Source: Candidatus Fukatsuia endosymbiont of Tuberolachnus salignus
GTDB lineage: Bacteria > Pseudomonadota > Gammaproteobacteria > Enterobacterales > Enterobacteriaceae
Assembly: GCF_964030845.1 (NCBI RefSeq)
Contig: NZ_OZ034983.1
Coordinates: forward strand, 2,542,001-2,606,000
Direction of reading: 5' to 3'
DNA: 64,000 nucleotides
The notes under the pieces are model-generated. The model was not told the origin of the DNA and searched no databases. It saw only the letters and a program-made list of their open reading frames with translations. This document shows positions 32,151 to 43,800 of this stretch, piece after piece (the stretch's first letter is position 1; every line of letters starts with the position of its first letter). A program made the translations under genes and the position numbers.

Positions 32151-34433
32151 ATGTCAGAACGCAAGCGAAATTTACGCGGTGCTTGGATTTCCACAGTGAT
32201 CAACCTTGATTGGCCATCAAAAGAATCATCGGCAATCACCGATGAGACCGCACGGGTACATGCTCAGAAGAATGAATTAATCCGTATATTGAATGAAGCA
32301 GTGAGTATGCGTATGAATGCTGTTTTTTTTCAGGTGAAACCCTGTTCTGACGCATTTTATCAATCAACTCTGCTGCCGTGGTCTACTTATCTGACCGGCA
32401 CGTTAGGGAAAGACCCTGGCTATGACCCGCTGCAATTCGCTATTGATGAAGCTCACCGACGTAATTTGGAACTACATGCCTGGTTCAACCCGTACAGGAT
32501 ATCGATGAATACCACGCAAAGTACAATTGACGCGCTGAACAATGTGCCAGCTGGATCGCCTGCCAGTGTTTATAAAGATCATCCCGATTGGGTAAAGACT
32601 GCTGCTAACCGATTTGTACTTGATCCTGGTATGCCAGAGGCACGGGCGTGGGTTATTCAAGGTGTGATGGAAGTGGCTGAAAAATACGATATCGATGGTG
32701 TTCATTTCGACGATTATTTTTATTATGAGACTGATGCTTCTACACTGGATGATGATGCTACTTTTTCCCTTCACGGTGGCGGATTTTCGAATAAGGGAGA
32801 CTGGCGGCGTAATAATACACTCTTGTTGATAACCGAGCTTTCCACAAAACTCCGTTCTACTCAGCCACAGATTAAATTTGGTATTAGCCCTGCTGGCGTT
32901 TGGCGCAATAAAACTAACGATCCTGCAGGTTCAGATACGTCTGCGGGTAGTCCAAACTATGATAATCAATACGCCGATACCCGACTTTGGGTGCTGAATG
33001 AATTAATTGATTACATTGCACCACAGGTGTATTGGCCTTTTACTCGACAAGCTGCTCGATTTGGTGTCATCACACAGTGGTGGGCTGATACCGTGCGCGG
33101 TAAAAATGTTCACCTGTATATTGGAGAAGCCCTGTACAAAGTGGGTGTGCCGAGTACCACAGAGCCAGAGTGGATGGTTGATAATGGGGTGAAGGAAATA
33201 AAGGACCAACTTCTCTCAAATATCAAGATAGCTGAGATTCAGGGTAGCATTCTTTTTCGGCATTTATTCCTGCGAGAAGCGGCAGTACTGCCAGCAAAAA
33301 CGGCTATTCAACAAGAGGTATGGTCCTCTGTGGCGCTGATCCCTTCCATGCCATGGAAAGGGTGTATCCCGCCAAGCGCCCCAGTTAACTTGACACAAGT
33401 CGTGACAACCGGCGGTATTGAATTACGATGGGAACACGCCGATGACGCTAGCGTTTATTATGCTATTTATAGATTCATTGATGGCAACACGGTAGATATT
33501 AATCGGACTGACTGCTTGCTGGCCACCGTACGTAAAGTGAGTGGGCAACAACAAAGCTGGATTGACAAGTCGACAACTCAAGATACTGGCGTGTTGTATG
33601 CCGTGACGGCCCTGGATCGTAACCATAATGAAAGCAAGCCTTGTCGGAAATTAATGGAAAAGAGTAAAAAGATAAATATTGATTATAATTCTTACCGCTC
33701 AGTGAAAAGTTTTAATAGCCGGGTTCGTTTCTTGGTTATGCATTATACTGCGCTTAATTTTTCTGGTTCAGTCAATGCCTTAACCGGGCCATTGGTCAGT
33801 GCGCATTACCTCGTGCCAGATCTTACAGATCCAACTTATATCAGTGCTGGATTTAAGGAACAGCGAATTTTCAACTTGGTTGATGAAAAAGAACGGGCAT
33901 GGCATGCTGGTGTCAGCGCATGGGGAAATCGTACGAATCTTAATGATAATTCAATTGGCATTGAGATCGTTAATCAGGCCAAAGATGTTAGTGGCGTATT
34001 TACTTTTCCTCCTTTCAATGATGAGCAAATTGAAGCGGTTAAACAGCTAGCACTGAATATTTTACAGCGTCACCCTGATATTTCGCCCACTCATGTTATT
34101 GGTCATTCTGATATTGCGCTGGGACGCAAAAGTGATCCTGGTGCCGCATTTCCATGGTTTACCCTTTATCAGGCGGGGATCGGAGCCTGGTATGATGAAG
34201 AAACGAAGTGCAAATATATTGCTCAATACACACAGAATCCGTTGTCTAACGATGAGGCCATAAAGCTGTTTAAAAAATATGGTTATAATACCAGTGAAGC
34301 AGCAACGCCGGTAGGGTTGCAAAAGCTGGTTCGAGCATTTCAGCTGCATTTCCGCCAGGATAAGTATGACGGGCTGCTGGATGTAGAAACCAGTGCAATA
34401 TTGGCTGCCTTGGCTAAAAAATATATGGGGTAA
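32151..34433 (+). CDS. Fusion of DigH-like glycosidase and AmiD-like amidase
   Basis: The 760-residue protein joins four parts. Residues 1-395 are GHL10 (E. coli DigH/YddW type, which cuts peptide-free glycan strands): RGAWISTVINLDWPSK, FFQVKPCSDAFY, LELHAWFNPYRI, DGVHFDDYFYY. Residues 405-495 look like an FN3 module. Residues about 520-690 are an Amidase_2 domain like AmiD: FLVMHYTA, SAHYLVP, AWHAGVSAWG, SIGIEI, HVIGHSDIALGRKSDPG, with zinc ligands His531, His652 and Asp662. Residues 700-760 resemble a peptidoglycan-binding fold. E. coli has these as two separate lipoproteins; here there is no signal peptide or lipobox. AAGGAG precedes the ATG. Probable peptidoglycan degrader; target and export route unknown. 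Confidence 0.85.
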   Translation: MSERKRNLRGAWISTVINLDWPSKESSAITDETARVHAQKNELIRILNEAVSMRMNAVFFQVKPCSDAFYQSTLLPWSTYLTGTLGKDPGYDPLQFAIDEAHRRNLELHAWFNPYRISMNTTQSTIDALNNVPAGSPASVYKDHPDWVKTAANRFVLDPGMPEARAWVIQGVMEVAEKYDIDGVHFDDYFYYETDASTLDDDATFSLHGGGFSNKGDWRRNNTLLLITELSTKLRSTQPQIKFGISPAGVWRNKTNDPAGSDTSAGSPNYDNQYADTRLWVLNELIDYIAPQVYWPFTRQAARFGVITQWWADTVRGKNVHLYIGEALYKVGVPSTTEPEWMVDNGVKEIKDQLLSNIKIAEIQGSILFRHLFLREAAVLPAKTAIQQEVWSSVALIPSMPWKGCIPPSAPVNLTQVVTTGGIELRWEHADDASVYYAIYRFIDGNTVDINRTDCLLATVRKVSGQQQSWIDKSTTQDTGVLYAVTALDRNHNESKPCRKLMEKSKKINIDYNSYRSVKSFNSRVRFLVMHYTALNFSGSVNALTGPLVSAHYLVPDLTDPTYISAGFKEQRIFNLVDEKERAWHAGVSAWGNRTNLNDNSIGIEIVNQAKDVSGVFTFPPFNDEQIEAVKQLALNILQRHPDISPTHVIGHSDIALGRKSDPGAAFPWFTLYQAGIGAWYDEETKCKYIAQYTQNPLSNDEAIKLFKKYGYNTSEAATPVGLQKLVRAFQLHFRQDKYDGLLDVETSAILAALAKKYMG

Positions 34434-34603
34434 TATGGCCTAGCGCTCCGGAATGGGATTTGAGTTGGCAAGAAAGAATGGGGTTTATTAGATGCGATTA
34501 ATGGTATTTAATAATGTCAAAAGTTGATTGAATCAAGAAAAACATTTTATAAATTACAAGATTAAATAATGCAAATATAACCAATAGATTAATAATAAAA
34601 CTT

Positions 34604-34625
34604 GGCTGCTTATGCAGCCTTTTTT
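34604..34625 (+). terminator. Rho-independent terminator after the fusion hydrolase
   Basis: GGCTGC-TTAT-GCAGCC hairpin followed by six Ts. It ends the hydrolase transcript 170 bases after its stop. The remaining bases to 34831 contain a 60-codon frame I do not trust and no other feature. Confidence 0.85.
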
Positions 34626-34831
34626 ATTATCAGGAACCCCTACATGGCAAAATCCCCCCCTACGCACTGTGCACGGAAAACTCGGGCACCTGTTTGGCCC
34701 TGTGCATCAATCCGAGGTAGAGGTGCCAAGGCAATTTTTAATGAGATGCTCCCTCCTGTAGGGTTGACAGGGTATGTTTCTTTCTGGAAAGAGCATCAAA
34801 TAAGGAGTGAAAAAGCGAATCCTCTATCAAA

Positions 34832-37800
34832 TTAAACTTGGGATGCTTGACGATTTTCTCTGTCAGCAATTGGAAAATCTGTCGTTGAAAATGACGCTTG
34901 TGTCAGTCCCATGTCAAATACGGCCTGTTCTGAAAAAGGAAAATTCGACATTGCTTCAACCATGTTATCAATCAACAGATCGTCAATGCTGCTGATAGCT
35001 AACTGAAATGCACCCACTGTTATTATTTCGATTTTGTACTCCAGTAATCCTCTCTCTGAGAGAGAATAATGATTTTTTATCGTTACACTGTCACTCAAAC
35101 TGCTTGTTGAATCCAAGCCATCAATCAACACAACGAGATCATTACCCTGTCTTTTTAATCTGATATCCTCTTTGGTGATATCAGGGTCAGAGAAATAGAG
35201 CCTATCATGGCCACCACTGTCGGTAATAATATCCTGGCCATCACCGCGGGCGTATTGATAGATATCATTTTCATTGCCTGCTACCATTGTATCCTTACCT
35301 TTCCCACCTATCAGGATGTTATTACCTGTTTCAATGACTATCACGTCGTCACCTTCCCCACCCTCCACGGTATAGCCACCCATGCTGCGAGCAATAAAAA
35401 TGTCATCCCCTGCCAGTAAGTTAAGCTTATTAACGGTAAGCACTGTCTCATGATATACCATGACGACGTCATCGCCTGATGTGACCTGCACCTGTCCCAA
35501 AGATACCGCACCCAAATCGTTACGAATTAACGGCTGAAGTACCCTGTTCTCATCCTGTAGCCAGAGATGGCGGTAATCTCGATGTTGCATAAAATTGAGA
35601 AGACGGATGCTAGAGTGTAGAGCGGGTGCATTACGGTGACTGAGCACAATATCCTTACCCTTTTGTGTCAGACGGATATCTTTGAACAGCCAGGGTAGCA
35701 ACAAGATGTCTTCTGCAGGCTCTCCACCACTTGAAGCACCATTGTCATAGTTGTCAATGGTTATTTCTCGATTCCCAAGCCCCGTCATATAGTGATCGGT
35801 TCCCCCTTTTCCTACGAGAAGGTCTTTGCCGTGAGTACTCCATAAGTAGTTACTGTTATCATCTCCTTCCAAGTAATTGACAAATTTTGTGCCTACCATA
35901 TCCAGCTGGATAAAACTTGGAAGCGCAATAACAGGTGTATTTATTGTGCTGGCATGCCCGACAATATTGATATTAATCTGCCCCTGTCCCCATCTGTTAC
36001 GTGCGGTCAGATGAACCTGTACATTTTCTGCTCTGGCTCCTTGAATACGCTCCTGCCAATTACGATCGCGTTCAGGTTTATACTGCGCGGTTAAATGGGG
36101 CAGCCTCCCACCACCGTCTGAGCTATGTTCCATGATAGCTGGCCATTCTGTTATTAATAGACCGTCACGGCTAGATAAGTGATAAATATGTTGACGTTTT
36201 CTTTGCTTATTTTCGACGGAGCTGTACATTGCACGTAATACCACTGTGGTGAGTCGCCCCTCATCATTGCGTAGCCTGATCCAGACATCTTGCTTGTGTA
36301 ATGTAATCGATGTAATTTGCTCTGCTTTGTAGTCGAGTAGTATGTTGCTAATTTCCGGCAAATTCTGGGTTTCTTCCACAACTATTGTCACATTTCGATC
36401 CGAATTATTTTGTAAAATGTGATAACTGTCTATTCCTCTGCCGCCCGATGCCATACCTGCCTGTAACGTCAAAATGTCATTGCCATCGTTGCCAATCAGA
36501 GTATCTATACCCCCCATGCCGTCGAGAACATTGTTACCATTATCACCCACTAATATGTCATTGGTGCCACTATGTCCGTAGGCATGTTCGATGTTGTGTA
36601 ATTCAGCAATAATTTTTTTACTGTGTCGGTATTTTGCGTAACCCACATCGAGGTTAATGTTATACCCTTCTGTTCCAACCAGTTGAGCCGCTGCTATGAC
36701 TGCATCACCCTGATCTTGTAATGCAGTTCCCCCATTCAGTACACTGGGCTGATCTGGCGCCGCCTTACCCATCAACAGGAAACGATCTGCCTGATGCCCA
36801 CCGGTAAATTGTTTTCTTCCTGCCGCCACATCGAAATGATTTATCTGGTGCTGATGGCCGATAGCGCTATCGTTACCATCGCCTAATCGGAACCAGGCGA
36901 TAGTATCCTTAATACGAGTGGAACTAAAAGTATGCGCATTAACGTCTCCTTGCTTATTGAGAGATAACAAGACCGCCTGGCCATCTTTACCTGTGTTAAG
37001 GCCAAGAATATGTTGTTCACCGGCCGCTAATCGATTAGGACGATAGGCTACAGTCTGGCCATTTTCCTGGCGCCAGGTATCATCGATCTCGGCACGGAAT
37101 ACTCCCTCTTCTCCCCCGTAAGAAATGGTATAACTGCCATCATTCTGTATGACGACTAGATCAGCATAACCATCAGTATTCATGTCATGTAACTGCACCC
37201 GCTGGCGACCAAAATTAGCCAGTAGCTTTTGAACAGAGTGATGAGATTGTTTTGATATTTTTTTAAATGGCTCCCACAAAAAACTGTCGTTTTTACCCAA
37301 CAAGATGTGTAATTGGCCTTCACGCGTAATTGAAACAATATCGTCACAACCATCACCATCGATATCACCAGAGAGGTGGTGGATATAGTCATGTCCCAAG
37401 CGCCCATTTAATCTCGATACCGGTACACTAATTTCCGAGGTAAACTCTCCATCCGTGCCACCATAATGGATACTGATATGATCATCGATAAATGACACTA
37501 AATCAGCACGCAAATCACCATCAATATCCGCCAGGACGGTTATTGCTCGCAATTGCCATAGAGAAGGAAAACTCATCTTAGGTTTTTTAATGATAAAACC
37601 GTTATTTTCTTGCGCTAATAAAATATGAATCGGCTTCAGCTTACCGGCTTTGATAACAATATCATCACGGCCATCATGGTTGATATCTCTGACAAAAAGC
37701 CGTGGTTTTATTGGATTTTTTGCTGCATCCTGATAGATCGATTCGATCTCTTCAATTTGCCCTATCCGCTGGGCTTGACCATAACCCCCTTTTTTATCGG

Positions 37801-40800
37801 CCAGTAACAGATAAAATCCCTGCAGAGAAAAATAACCGATATCACGCCAACCATCACCGTTAAAATCCCCCATGACACTGTGATCACCTATGTTGTAATA
37901 GATAGGATTGTGATTATTGATCTGTACTCTGAGTTTTTTGCCTCTAGGATCAGTAAATTGACCTACTGTTTGGTACTGATTAGCAACCCGTGCCTTAAGC
38001 ACCTGGTGAGAAAGATGACCACTATCATCAACAGTGTCGTCGGTACCCACTAGTTGTTCAGGGGTGTAATAAAGGTAGTCACTGTCGGTTACTGAGGGTG
38101 GCCCAAGTTTGGGTGGGTACTGATTATGCGCATGTTGTAATAAATATTCAGACAGGGAGGGTGCCACCATAGCCTTGGCATTTTCACTGGCAAGAATGTG
38201 ATCACGTATCGTGTGCTCTCTACCCGCCAGATCTTTAGCCACTATTTTCCGATAATAATGTTGTTGCAATTTAATCTGACCACGAGTGGTGTAAAGAACG
38301 TCGATATTTCTATTAGACAACAGTATCTTCCGGGACTGCTCTCTGAGCAGGCGGTCATATTCCTGACGAGCCAGCTTTTTTGCTTGACTAAAACTTATCC
38401 TATTTTGTACCCTATTATCCAGTCCTTCTCCAGTGAAAACCCGCCAACCGTTGCTCAAGGTTTCCATAAAATCCAAACTCACATGGTGCTGAATCTCCTC
38501 TATTTGACGTACAGCCCCGTAGATTTCTGAACCCAATATCATTCCTGCGCCAATAATCAGGCTAACAGGCACGGCGACAGCAGCAGCCGTGCCTCCTAAG
38601 GCAAAAGCAATCGCGCTACCAATGCTGATCGCCGCCCCTACCACTGAAAGCGAACCACTAACGATGAAATCTTGTCGTATTTTGGGGTCTAAGATGTCCG
38701 CCTGGGCACGGAATAACCGTTGAGCCTGGAAGATATCAAAACCACTGGATAATCCGCCTAGTATTGGCCCACCAAACCTGGCTAACTTAGAACCTGCACT
38801 AACGCCTATCTGGCCCAGACGAGAGCCAGGAACCATTCTGTTCGCTAGATAGCCGCCCAGTTTACCCAAGCCGTATTGAGTCACATCAATCGCTATATTT
38901 GAAGCAAAAGAAGCCATAGCAAAATTTCTTTCAAACTCTAAATCAACCGGCTGTGTGGCAATCTCTTGCTGGATAAGGGCACTGTTATTAACTCTTTCAT
39001 CATACCTTTTAAGATCATAAAGTCCACGCAGGTAACCGTATCCCTGCATCCCGATACCTGCACGGTGACTAAACTTGATGGCACGTTGCCAACCGTGGGT
39101 CACACGCATACTTTCTAATATTCGGGGAGCTAACGTGAACGTATTTAAGACAAAATTAAATGCCCGGTCCAGCCTTTTTGACTGATGGTGAAGTTGCGGT
39201 GTGTGGAGGGATTGTGGGGGATGGCGAAAATCGCTCAACAATACTTGTAGAGCCGTCAACGCGGGATAGGTCGTTCTTGCCTGGGCAATATTAATTTTGT
39301 AGGTTTCAAACAAATATTGGCCCCTTTGTTGCTTGACCCCATAATATTCTGCCCGAGTTTGGTTATCCAATGGGTAAATTTTACCCGCGAGATAGTTTTG
39401 CAGCACCGTATTCAATACTTCCCTGTTTTTTACTACATCAGGGCCACTCACTCTAAGTTCTCCAACAGCGGGATCATACAAAAAATAGCTGTGTTGCCTA
39501 CCTTGATAACGACTGGACAACATCAATACATGATGGTCAGTTTTTAATAGATATTCTCCACCATCATGATCAGAAGCATGCGCCTGCAGACGAGTAAAGA
39601 TCGCTTGATTATTGAGATCGATTGATGCCAATTGATTAAATTTATGGCGGAATGCATCAATCTGACGTGAATTTACATCGGATAGGCTGCCTTTTGCTCT
39701 TTGTTCGTTAATCAGGGCGTGCGTCACTACACCCTGAAAAAAACGCTGTGTTTCGGTTGTTCCCAACATGTGAGCATGAAGCCAGATTAATCCGAGCCCG
39801 GCAGCGGCAGCCTGAGCACGAGCGCTTTTATTGCTAATAAATAGCCCTTGAGGAGAAAGGTGTGTCTGAATTTCTACACCAGACGTGAGATTTTTTATGC
39901 CTGCGTTCTGCCACGCAGCGAGGCTGCTTGCCTGGCTGGTATTCCAATGTTGGCTTTGTTGCCGCGCTACTTGACCACTTAATTCACGTAATTGTGAGTG
40001 AATACCTTGCAGTTGTAAAAGTTGATCAACCTGGTGGCGCCACCACTGATGGTACTTACTATCAAAAACAGTTAGCATTAATTGTTTTACGTCCAAAACC
40101 TTTTCAGCTAACGTGCCTGAGCTGTGTTCTGTTACATGAAAAGAATCCGTCAGATCACGGCGTTGCTGGTCATCCAGTGCAACATATTTCACCTCTCCCG
40201 CCGCCAGCTTATCTATCAACACGACGGCACGTTCTAAGCGTGCGGCCAGATTTCTGGCTGAGACTAATTGGCCGTCTTTATTCCAACTGAATACTAACTT
40301 GTCATCACCTATTTTATCCTGCCAGGCACCTGCTCCCTGTGGTGTGAGTTTCTGGCCGAGCTCATTGACAGTCAGCCTCGTTCTGCGAGCACCAATGTCG
40401 GCATAGATACCTTGCTTAGCCAGTAATATGCCAAATTCTTTAGCATAACCGCCAGGTTGTCCGCTTTCGTCAGTTAACGAACATCCTACAAGGCTAACGT
40501 AGCTAGGCACCGCATGGATACCATAGTTAGCATGCAATTGAGTACTAAGCTGTGTTATCTTTTTAGCCAAGCTAGCAGGATTATACCCGGCCAGTGTTTG
40601 ATGATTAATATGGTTTTCACCGCCACGGCCATGCCCTACCACTTGCCAGCGCAGATTACCGGTCAGCCACCGCAAGGAGCCATAGATGACACGATAGTTG
40701 CCCTCACTGTCGAGCTGCACAAACACCGATTTATTTGGATGCTTTCCGGCCAATTTTGCTGCCGCGTCTCTGACTTCGACGTCATCTTCAAGCTGAAGAA

Positions 40801-43800
40801 TAAGCTGGCCATCAAATCGCGTATTGGTGTGGTTGCTAACCAGATTAACTGTTGCCCGGCTCCATCCGTCCACATCATTATTTCGCCATGCTGAGTGAGA
40901 ATGATGATCACTTAATCCTTGGTGATAAGCATCTCCCACATTGTCATAAACACCACGCTGCGAGAGATCATCGGCTCGGATATAAAACCTGTTTTGTTCA
41001 TCGATACCCACTACAGGCAATCCCAAACGGTGAGCAATACCTGGTAAGAAACGTCCTCTACCAGGATTAGATAGAAAAAGCGTATCATCAGCGACGACAA
41101 TGAATTTTTCACCTTTAGGCACCGATTTTAGTTTTTCCTCCGCCAGATTATTTACCATACTTTTTTTGTACATGGTGTTCCAAGCAGAAGTTCTTTTGCC
41201 CAGCGCAATGACGTTCATCCCTTTTTCACAGGCAGCAATAAACAATCTTTCCAGACCAGCATGATGTAACATCATTTGTAAATACATTGGCATCTGCCTG
41301 GTACGCTGGTAATCATCGATGAACGGTTGTGTTATGCCGAGCAGAGGTAAAGCCAGGGTAGTGACACCCAGTTCTTTCAGTGTATCAATCTGTGGAATAA
41401 TAAGATCATGCCGATCTAACAAACCAAATTGCAGGTTCATCAACAACCCCTGACGCCCCTCAAGCAGCAGAGCGAACCGCCCTTTTACGCTGGTTTGTTG
41501 ATGGAGTAGTTGATTGAGCTGAAGCCGAGATTCAAATGAATACTGCTTATCCCAAGCCGCTATATTGGTATGGTAAATGCTGTGGTAAGTTTGTTTTATG
41601 CGCAGTAAACCTGCTTTCTGCTGCTTGCGTACATACTCTTTATTGGCATATTTATCAAACACCTTATGTTCATCATTATAATGATTATGGTCAGAATGGA
41701 GTGCAAGCAGTAGGGGAACAATAGCCTGTGTTGCCTCTTTTTGATGGAAATTTAATGCGTATAATTCTTTAACTGTGTAGCCCACATGGATCCATCTTTT
41801 TACTCTATCAACCGCAATTTTCTTTAATAACCTTTTTTCTTGCGCCATTGATAATGCAGTCTCAAAATCTTTAAATTTCTCGGTCAGTGGAATGTGGAAG
41901 ATGACGCCAAAGCCCAGATTATTTTCATCCGGCAGTGCACCAGAAATTCCCTGGGTTACCATGAAGTAATAATTTTTTTTCATCCCTCGGATAATAAAAT
42001 CCATTAAAATGGGTCGAACATAAAGAGACTCATTAAATATCATCTGATACACATCCGCCGCCAATGCCGGCTGTGTTTGTGCAATATCAAGGATCCCCTT
42101 ATTGACAGATTTTTGCTCATCCGAGATAAATAACACCTTATCGATTTGATAATTGAGCGTTAAAAAATCCGGATTACGCTTAGAATTCGGATACCGACGA
42201 ATATAAGACTGTATCTGGTTTTTCAAAATGAAAGCAGTTTCGATCTGCTCGCTATCGGATATCAGTGGATCGTTTAATCTAGCAAGAGAACTCTGTATAT
42301 CTTTATAGAATTGACCAGATATTACTGCCGGTTCATCTAGCTCAGCAATGGAAAATACCCGGTAACGAAATAGATTTGAAGTCGCATGATCCGGCAGATT
42401 ATTTGGCCATGTTAAATTATGTTTTTCCCGTTGAAGAATGCTGATAACGGCTGGGGAATTGGGGGCTCGCTGTGCACAAGCTATCGCTCGATGGTAAATG
42501 TTGGATTGGTCTGGGTTGGAGGGAGGTGGGCGCTCTAAGGTTACCAACGCTCTAACCATTTCGATATTTCCTTGTTCGATGGCAAGCATCAATGCATTAG
42601 CGGAATCATCCTTGGCTTGATACGCCAGTAATATCTTCACCATCCTGCTGTCTTTTGACAAAACAGCCTGTTCCAAAATCGTGGTTTTGGTCGCGACACG
42701 CGTGTTAAATAAATCTCTCATCAACACATTTTTTTCATCCGGATCAGCACCGGCAATCAACAGTTCTCTAAGTATCTCGAAATTTTTGTGTGCGACTGGA
42801 TGATAAAGCACGTTATAACGACCGGGATCTTGATAATCTGCTAATGGATGCCGAGCTAACAATAGGGTGACTAATTCGGTTTGGTTTTTCCTTAGTGCCA
42901 AAAATAAAGGATTCTCACGATGCCCATACTGAATCTGCTTTAAACCGATTTCTTCTCGTTGCAGCAATAAACGAGCCATGTACTTATCTTCATATTCGAT
43001 AGCACAAATCAATAAATTACCCAGAATACCTGCATGACTAATGGGGGGACTGTGCGGCGCTGCCAAGGCCTGCTTAATAATTATTTCTAACAGTAGACGC
43101 CTTGGTTCGATATCCTGGGCAGTCCAAGGATCTGCCACATCATAGGATATATTCTGATATTGACTGTTAAACCAGGTAACGTAATTTTGGATATAAGTTG
43201 CAGCACGATAATTGTTACGCTGCTCAAAAAAATAGCATATTTCTGCCGTGTTCATCGTTGGCAATAAATCAACAGAAATGTCGGCTAGCTTCTCATTAGG
43301 CAGTGTTAAGAGTACCGACATCAATGGATTGACTGCTAACGTTTTAAACCATTCAATATAACGTTGCGCATAATCAATACCTCCCTCATCACCCAATTTT
43401 AAGAAAAACAAAGCAAGGTCTGCAGGGGACGCTTCCTGTAACAAATCAGCCGGAATGTTAGCCAGTTGATCACCTGGGCGTTTTAATAGAATCGGCATTA
43501 ATGGATTAGTTGCCAGTGTTTTGAACCACCCACTATGGCGTCTTGCATAGGCGATACTCTCCTCGTCACCCAGTTTTGAGAAAAACAAGGCAATTTCCTT
43601 CGGCTCTGCTGCCTGTAGATATCTAGGATTAAGTTGACTTAGCCACTGCGCATCTTGCTCACTGGTTTTCCCCAGAATGCGCATTATCTGCCCAGAAGCA
43701 ATTTGATCGGTATAGTGGCTGTATTGCTTGAGATGTATCATATCCAGTGGGCTTAACTCACCCTCTTCTTCTCGCCAAAATAAGTCACCTATCCGCTGAA

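Noticed and set aside
34602..34835. 77-codon frame after the fusion hydrolase
   Set aside because: It starts inside the terminator hairpin. A later ATG with no good ribosome site gives a Pro/Arg/Cys-rich sequence without family likeness.
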